From Oscillospiraceae bacterium (GTDB taxonomy: Bacteria; Bacillota_A; Clostridia; Oscillospirales; Oscillospiraceae), in NCBI GenBank assembly GCA_015068055.1, contig SVLG01000070.1, positions 1 through 8,788 on the forward strand: a stretch of 8,788 bases of DNA, given 5' to 3'. Under the pieces are notes generated by a model that worked only from the letters and a program-made list of their open reading frames with translations, was not told where the DNA came from and made no database searches. Below, piece after piece: positions 4,501 to 8,788 of this stretch. A program made the translations under genes and the position numbers. Numbering within the stretch: position 1 is the stretch's first letter; each line of letters starts with the position of its first letter.

Positions 4501-7029
4501 ATGAAACGTACCGTCCTTGGCATTCTTGCCCACGTGGACGCGGGCAAGACCACCCTCTCCGAAGCCCTGCTCTACTGCGCCGGAGTCACCCGGAACCTGG
4601 GCCGGGTGGACCATGGCAGCGCCTTTCTGGACACCTTTGCGCTGGAACGACAGCGGGGCATCACCATCTTTTCCAAAGAAGCCCTGCTGACGTTGCCGGA
4701 ACGGCAGATCACCCTCCTCGACACGCCGGGCCATGCGGACTTCTCCGGCGAGATGGAACGGGCCCTCTCGGTGCTGGACTGCGCCGTTTTGGTGGTCAGC
4801 GGCCCGGCGGGGGTGCAGAGCCACACCATGACCGTGTGGAAGCTCCTGCGCCGCCACCGCATCCCCACCTTTATCTTTGTCAATAAAATGGACCTGCCCG
4901 GCGCGGAGCGCGGGGAAATCCTTGCCATGCTCCGCCGCACGCTGGGCGACGGCGTCAGCGATCTGACGGACGCTGACATGGAAAACGCCGCCATGGGCAG
5001 CGAGGCGCTGATGGAGGAATATCTGGATACCCTCACCCTCTCCCGGGAAAGCATCCGCACCGCCGTGGCCGCCGGGAAGCTCTTCCCCTGTGTCTTTGGC
5101 GCGGCGCTGCAGCTGCAGGGCGTGGAGGAGTTGCTGGCCTTTCTTGCGGACTATGCCCCGGAAACACCCGATCGGGGCGAATTTGCCGCCCGGGTCTACA
5201 AAATCAGCCGGGACGAGCGTGGCGAGCGTCTTACCCATCTGAAGGTCACCGGCGGCGCACTCCGGGTGCGGGACCTGCTCCGGGGCAGCGACTGGGAAGA
5301 AAAGGTCACCCAGCTGCGCCAGTACTCCGGCGCCCGCTTCAAAGCCATCGACACCGCCTACCCCGGCGATGTGGTGGCTGTCACGGGTCTGAGCCGCAGC
5401 TTCAGCGGGCAGGGCCTGGGCGCGGAGCGCAACAGTGAGAGCGCCCAGCTGCAGCCGGTGCTTACCTACCGGGTGGAGTTTCCGTCAGGGACGGATATGC
5501 ATAAGGCATTGCAGCAGTTCCGCACGCTGGAGGACGAGGAGCCGCTGCTCCACATAGACTGGAACGAGGCACTGCAGGAGCTGCGCCTTCAGCTCATGGG
5601 CAGCGTGCAGCTGGAAGTACTGCAGGAACTCGTGAAAAACCGTTTTGGCCTCAATGTCCATTTCGGTCAGGGAAGTATTCTCTACCGGGAAACCATCCGG
5701 GGTGCCGTGGAGGGCGTGGGCCACTTTGAACCCCTGCGCCACTATGCCGAGGTTCATCTGCTGTTGGAAGGGGGCGAGCGGGGCAGCGGACTGCGCTTTG
5801 AAACGGACTGCAGCGAGGACGAGCTGGACCGCAACTGGCAGCGGCTGATCCTCACTCACCTCATGGAACGAACCCATCTGGGCGTCCTCACCGGCGCTCC
5901 CATCACCGATATGCGCATCACCCTCCTCTCCGGCCGGGCCCACGCCAAGCACACCGAAGGAGGTGACTTCCGCCAGGCCACCTACCGGGCCGTACGGCAG
6001 GGACTCATGGAGGCCGAGAGCGTACTGCTGGAGCCTTGGATGAACTTCACGCTGGAAGTGCCCGCCCAGAATGTGGGCCGGGCCCTCTCTGACCTGCAGC
6101 GGATGAACGCAGACTTTGAGCCTCCGGAAACGCTGGGGGACATGAGTCTCCTGACAGGCCGCATCAGCGCTGCGGCGTTGGGGGACTACCCCACGGAGAT
6201 CGCCGCCTACACCCATGGCAAGGGTCGCTTCTCCTGCGCCTTCGACGGCTATGCCCCCTGTGCCGACGCCGAGCGCGTCATCGCGGATGCCGCCTACGAC
6301 CCCGAGGCAGACAGCGAACACAGCCCGGACAGCGTCTTTTGCAGCCACGGGGCCGGACACATCGTCAAGTGGTTTGACGTGAAAAAGGAGATGCACCTGC
6401 CCTCCGCCCTCCGCCGGGAACCCGAGGAGACGGAAGCCGCCCCCGCACCCCGGCGTTACCGGGAAATCGCCGCCACGGACAAGGAGCTGATGGGTATTTT
6501 TGAGCGCACCTACGGCCCCATCAAACGCGCCGAGCCTGCCGCTGTACGCCCGGCTCCCAGAGTCAGCGCCAAGCCCTATCAGGGCAAGGAGCGGCTTCAG
6601 GGCCCGGAGTATCTGCTCATTGACGGCTACAACGTCATCCACGCGTGGACGGAGCTTAAAAAGCTGGCGGAGCAGAGTCTCGATCTGGCGAGGGAGCGGC
6701 TCATCGAGCGGCTGCGGAGCTATCAGGCCTATCTGGGCACACCGGTCATCGTGGTCTTTGACGCCTATAGGGTCAAGGGTAACCCCGGCAGTCTCGAAAA
6801 GCTGGGCGGACTCACCGTGGTCTATACCAAAGAGGCCGAAACGGCGGATATGTACATTGAGAAGGTCACCGGCGAGTTGGGCAAAAAACACCCGGTGCGT
6901 GTGGCCACCTCAGACGCGCTGGAGCAGGTGATCATCCTTGGTCACGGGGCCCTGCGCCTCCCCGCCTCCCTCTTCGAAAAGGAGCTGCTGCAGGCGGAGA
7001 AGGAGATACGCAGCCATCTGCAGCGATGA
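4501..7029 (+). CDS. TetM/EF-G-like translational GTPase fused to a YacP/Rae1-like NYN nuclease domain
   Basis: The 842-residue product begins with a translational GTPase domain: P-loop AHVDAGKTT (10-18), RGIT switch (52-55), DTPGHAD (74-80) and NKMD (128-131). EF-G-like domains II-V follow to about residue 585, with domain IV around 400-515. It resembles ribosomal protection proteins, but these are about 640 residues long, and here the domain-IV tip reads GRAHAKHTEGGDF (478-490) instead of the TetM-type YYSPVST loop. A segment with SVFCSHGAGHIVKW (about 611-624) and a Pro/Ala-rich linker lead to a complete NYN domain from about 702 to 842. Its acidic residues line up with YacP/Rae1: Asp708 (LIDGYNVIHAW), Asp754 (VFDAYRV), Asp783 (KEAETADMYIEK) and Asp805 (ATSD). 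Rae1 in Bacillus subtilis is an endoribonuclease acting in the ribosomal A site. Inference: the GTPase part brings the nuclease to ribosomes. It follows the 505-residue gene by 27 bases and ends at a strong terminator. Confidence 0.9.
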   Translation: MKRTVLGILAHVDAGKTTLSEALLYCAGVTRNLGRVDHGSAFLDTFALERQRGITIFSKEALLTLPERQITLLDTPGHADFSGEMERALSVLDCAVLVVSGPAGVQSHTMTVWKLLRRHRIPTFIFVNKMDLPGAERGEILAMLRRTLGDGVSDLTDADMENAAMGSEALMEEYLDTLTLSRESIRTAVAAGKLFPCVFGAALQLQGVEELLAFLADYAPETPDRGEFAARVYKISRDERGERLTHLKVTGGALRVRDLLRGSDWEEKVTQLRQYSGARFKAIDTAYPGDVVAVTGLSRSFSGQGLGAERNSESAQLQPVLTYRVEFPSGTDMHKALQQFRTLEDEEPLLHIDWNEALQELRLQLMGSVQLEVLQELVKNRFGLNVHFGQGSILYRETIRGAVEGVGHFEPLRHYAEVHLLLEGGERGSGLRFETDCSEDELDRNWQRLILTHLMERTHLGVLTGAPITDMRITLLSGRAHAKHTEGGDFRQATYRAVRQGLMEAESVLLEPWMNFTLEVPAQNVGRALSDLQRMNADFEPPETLGDMSLLTGRISAAALGDYPTEIAAYTHGKGRFSCAFDGYAPCADAERVIADAAYDPEADSEHSPDSVFCSHGAGHIVKWFDVKKEMHLPSALRREPEETEAAPAPRRYREIAATDKELMGIFERTYGPIKRAEPAAVRPAPRVSAKPYQGKERLQGPEYLLIDGYNVIHAWTELKKLAEQSLDLARERLIERLRSYQAYLGTPVIVVFDAYRVKGNPGSLEKLGGLTVVYTKEAETADMYIEKVTGELGKKHPVRVATSDALEQVIILGHGALRLPASLFEKELLQAEKEIRSHLQR

Positions 7030-7068
7030 AAAAACCGACCTGTGAACATTCACAGGTCGGTTTTATAC
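7029..7068. terminator. Bidirectional intrinsic terminator
   Basis: A perfect inverted repeat (7031-7046 with 7049-7064, two bases at the centre) follows the GTPase stop directly. On the plus strand it ends in TTTTATA; on the minus strand it runs into a six-base T-run (complement of 7029-7034). It therefore stops both the long plus-strand block and the converging cys-side genes. Confidence 0.93.
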
Positions 7069-7074
7069 TATGGT

Positions 7075-7344
7075 TCAGTCCTCGGCAGTGGGGGCCTCCT
7101 GAACATTTTTGCCGCAGTGGGGGCAGAACTGGCCCTTGCTTCGCTCCAGATACTTGCCGCAGTGGGGACACCTGTACTTTCTGAGTCGGAGCATGATTGC
7201 GCCGGCCATGCACGCCCAGGCGACGATGACCACAGGCATCATCTCTTTGTAAATGCCGAAGAAGCCCAAAATGGCACCGGCAAACAGAAGTCTCCTGGAA
7301 AAGGAAACAATTTTCTGGGGACTCATGTTTTTGAACTTATCCAT
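7075..7344 (-). CDS. Small membrane protein with C-terminal zinc ribbon
   Basis: The 89-residue product has two hydrophobic helices (about 18-31 and 36-53) separated by a short IYKEMM turn, then a cytoplasmic-looking basic LRLRKYR and a four-cysteine zinc ribbon, CPHC (Cys59, Cys62) and CPHC (Cys74, Cys77). No named family was recognised; such small ribbon proteins are common and mostly uncharacterised. AAGGCAGG lies about 8 bases before the start, a fair ribosome binding site. It is 37 bases downstream of the serine acetyltransferase gene on the same strand and shares its terminator, so the two may be co-transcribed. A link to cysteine metabolism is not shown by the sequence. Confidence 0.8.
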   Translation of the reverse strand: MDKFKNMSPQKIVSFSRRLLFAGAILGFFGIYKEMMPVVIVAWACMAGAIMLRLRKYRCPHCGKYLERSKGQFCPHCGKNVQEAPTAED

Positions 7345-7381
7345 ATCCTATACCTGCCTTATCATGTATTTTATAGAGGAT

Positions 7382-8317
7382 TTATCTCCGGTTCTGCCCT
7401 TCCCAGAAGGGCTCCGTATCGCCGCACTCAGGACAGCTGCGTGACTTGAAGATGAGTTCCTGACTTTTGGTGGTAACGGTGGTACAGGGCGGAACAGAGG
7501 CGATGATGAAGGAGCTGCCGCCGATGACGCAGTCCCGGCCAATGGTGGTGTCGCCGCCCAGAATGGTGGCATTGGCATAAATAGTCACCCGGTCACCGAT
7601 GGTGGGGTGGCGTTTCTTGCCCCGGAGGGACTGGCCGCCCCGGGTGGTAAGCCCGCCCAGAGTCACGCCCTGATAGATCTTCACATTCTCGCCGATGACG
7701 GTGGTCTCACCGATGACAATACCGGTGCCATGGTCGATGAAAAAATACTTGCCGATGGTGGCGCCGGGGTGGATGTCGATGCCGGTAGCGCCGTGGGTAT
7801 ACTCGGTCATGATCCGGGGGATCATGGGCACCTTCAGCTCATAAAGCACATGGGCCAGACGGTAGACCGTGATGGCGTAAAGCCCCGGGTAGCAGAAGAT
7901 GATCTCGTCGGCGCTGGTGGCTGCGGGATCCCCCTCAAAAGCGGCCTCCACATCCGTCTGCACCATGGCGCGGACGGCAGGGATCTCCTTGAAGAAGGCC
8001 AGAGAGATGCGCTGGGCCTCGGCGGCAGCAGTACTTTCATCCATGCTGCGCTGCAGCACCAGGGAAATCTGTTCGTTGAGATGGAACATCACGTCCTCAA
8101 TGAGCATGGACAGATTATGCTTGGCGTTATAAATGCGGAAGGCCTTGTCCCGGGAGTAGCCGGGGTAGACGATGCGCATGAGCTTGCCAATCATGTCGAT
8201 GATGACATCCTTGTCGGGATGCCGCTCCATGTCCATTTTATCTACATCACGGTGGTTCTGGTAATCCTGCAGGATGCTGTCCACCACGGATTCAATCTGC
8301 ATTTCAATGGCTGTCAT
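7382..8317 (-). CDS. Serine O-acetyltransferase (EpsC/CysE type)
   Basis: The 311-residue product makes O-acetylserine from serine and acetyl-CoA, the first step of cysteine synthesis. The N-terminal helical domain (about 1-165) is followed by a left-handed beta-helix of hexapeptide repeats (about 178-285). The catalytic pair matches E. coli CysE with the same spacing of 15 residues: Asp181 in GIDIHPGA and His196 in IDHGTGIVIGET. VTLGGLT (218-224) and RHPTIGDRVTIYANATILGG (236-255) are typical of the family. The length is greater than E. coli CysE (about 273) and fits the long EpsC-type form. The C-terminal tail adds CPEC (Cys295, Cys298), an isolated CxxC of unknown role. The start at 8317 has AAGGAGAG six bases upstream on the minus strand. 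The gene is divergent from cysK, and the two enzymes act in sequence. Confidence 0.95.
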   Translation of the reverse strand: MTAIEMQIESVVDSILQDYQNHRDVDKMDMERHPDKDVIIDMIGKLMRIVYPGYSRDKAFRIYNAKHNLSMLIEDVMFHLNEQISLVLQRSMDESTAAAEAQRISLAFFKEIPAVRAMVQTDVEAAFEGDPAATSADEIIFCYPGLYAITVYRLAHVLYELKVPMIPRIMTEYTHGATGIDIHPGATIGKYFFIDHGTGIVIGETTVIGENVKIYQGVTLGGLTTRGGQSLRGKKRHPTIGDRVTIYANATILGGDTTIGRDCVIGGSSFIIASVPPCTTVTTKSQELIFKSRSCPECGDTEPFWEGQNRR

Positions 8318-8342
8318 AGTTCACTCTCCTTGTAAGAAATTC

Positions 8343-8371
8343 AGTTTAGCACAGCCTTTGGATAAAGTCAA
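8343..8371 (-). promoter_or_regulatory. Promoter of the serine acetyltransferase gene
   Basis: On the minus strand TTGACT (8366-8371) and TAAACT (8343-8348) are 17 bases apart, upstream of the start at 8317. The -35 lies inside the inverted repeat at 8367-8381. Confidence 0.65.
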
Positions 8372-8381
8372 TTTCATTGAC
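8367..8381. promoter_or_regulatory. Inverted repeat between the divergent cys promoters, possible operator
   Basis: GTCAAT-TTC-ATTGAC is a perfect 6-3-6 inverted repeat that covers most of both -35 boxes. A dimeric regulator bound here would block both promoters at once. Part of the symmetry comes simply from two back-to-back TTGAC elements, so the operator role is an inference; no regulator gene is in the window. Confidence 0.45.
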
Positions 8382-8405
8382 AGCAGTATAATGGAAAGGT
8401 ATTAT
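8377..8405 (+). promoter_or_regulatory. Promoter of cysK
   Basis: A consensus -35 TTGACA (8377-8382) and a -10 TATTAT (8400-8405) are separated by 17 bases. Transcription would start near 8412, giving a very short leader before the ATG at 8429. A TATAAT at 8387-8392 has no matching -35 and is not used in this reading. Confidence 0.75.
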
Positions 8406-8428
8406 AGACTACGAAAGGAGGGATTGTT

Positions 8429-8788
8429 ATGTCCCGTATCTTTGCTTCCGCAGCCCAGCTCATCGGCCAGACACCGCTTATGGAGCTTGGCAACATAGAA
8501 AAAGCCGACGGACTCACCGCCCGTCTTCTTGTAAAGCTGGAGAGCCGTAACCCCGCGGGCTCCGCCAAGGACCGGGTAGCGCTGGCCATGGTGGAGGATG
8601 CGGAAAAGCGCGGCCTCCTCTCCCCCGGCGCCACCATCATCGAGCCCACCTCCGGCAATACCGGTATCGGTCTCTGCAGCGTGGCCGCGGCCCGGGGCTA
8701 CCGCTGCATCATTGTCATGCCCGACTCCATGAGCCGGGAGCGCATCCTTATCATGCAGGCATTGGGGGAGAGGAGGCCGCGCTTTTCC
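8429..8788 (+). CDS. cysK: Cysteine synthase A, N-terminal part (cut by the window end)
   Basis: The first 120 codons are present. The enzyme uses pyridoxal phosphate to make cysteine from O-acetylserine and sulfide. QLIGQTPLMEL (10-20) and NPAGSAKDR (41-49) with the PLP-binding Lys in SAKDR are seen, followed by EPTSGNTGIG (the substrate-binding loop, about 72-81) and VMPDSMSRER (about 95-104). AAAGGAGG stands seven bases before the ATG. In the last 24 bases or so the reading frame gives ALGERRPRFS where the family usually has a GAE-type stretch, so the tail of this piece may be frameshifted (see findings). The gene is divergent from the serine acetyltransferase, whose product is its substrate. 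Confidence 0.92.
   Translation, partial: MSRIFASAAQLIGQTPLMELGNIEKADGLTARLLVKLESRNPAGSAKDRVALAMVEDAEKRGLLSPGATIIEPTSGNTGIGLCSVAAARGYRCIIVMPDSMSRERILIMQALGERRPRFS

Noticed and set aside
5485..6891. 468-codon minus-strand open frame
   Set aside because: Antisense shadow of the GTPase gene, where the plus strand encodes recognisable EF-G domains and the NYN domain.
4501..7029. Calling the GTPase a tetracycline resistance gene
   Set aside because: The domain-IV tip motif of TetM is missing and a nuclease domain is added, so resistance cannot be inferred from the overall similarity.
7607..8335. 242-codon plus-strand open frame
   Set aside because: Shadow of the serine acetyltransferase gene; the minus strand has the catalytic motifs and a good ribosome binding site.

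Overview
The window looks like chromosomal DNA from a GC-rich Clostridia-type Firmicute, probably close to the Oscillospiraceae/Ruminococcaceae (inference). The reasons are the ssb-rpsR order, strong AAAGGAGG-type ribosome binding sites, a zinc-type (C+) S18, an EpsC/CysE-type serine acetyltransferase, and a TetM-like GTPase with a C-terminal NYN domain. No rRNA, tRNA, CRISPR array or insertion sequence was seen, and no stretch over 300 bases lacks a gene.

Layout. Positions 1-57 are the 3' end of ssb, followed by rpsR (82-318) and a strong intrinsic terminator. A dCMP/cytidylate deaminase gene (369-848, minus) is divergent from queH (950-1576, plus), and both have readable sigma-70-type promoters in the short gap between them. 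From queH onward all genes to 7029 read in one direction with gaps of 48 bases or less and no terminator between them: queH, an HEVGH metallopeptidase (1573-2421, overlapping queH by 4 bases), a small coiled-coil protein (2470-2952), a 505-residue protein of unknown family (2956-4473), and a translational GTPase fused to a YacP/Rae1-like NYN nuclease domain (4501-7029). A near-perfect inverted repeat with T-runs on both strands closes this block and also the converging minus-strand pair: serine acetyltransferase (8317 down to 7382) and a small membrane zinc-ribbon protein (7344 down to 7075). The last gene is the 5' part of cysK (8429 to the window end), divergent from the serine acetyltransferase. 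The two cys promoters share a perfect 6-3-6 inverted repeat that covers most of both -35 boxes.

The most notable parts are two. First, the three genes at 1573-4473 have a lower GC content in hand-counted rows than their flanks, and they sit tightly between a tRNA-modification gene and a ribosome-acting GTPase. They look like an acquired three-component system built around a cytoplasmic zinc metallopeptidase, with unknown function. Second, the GTPase has the full EF-G/TetM-like domain order but lacks the TetM domain-IV tip motif. It carries at its C terminus a complete domain resembling Rae1, the ribosomal A-site endoribonuclease of Bacillus subtilis. This suggests a one-polypeptide ribosome-entering factor plus mRNA-cleaving nuclease rather than plain tetracycline protection. 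The cys pair has a clear joint role: serine acetyltransferase makes O-acetylserine and CysK turns it into cysteine.
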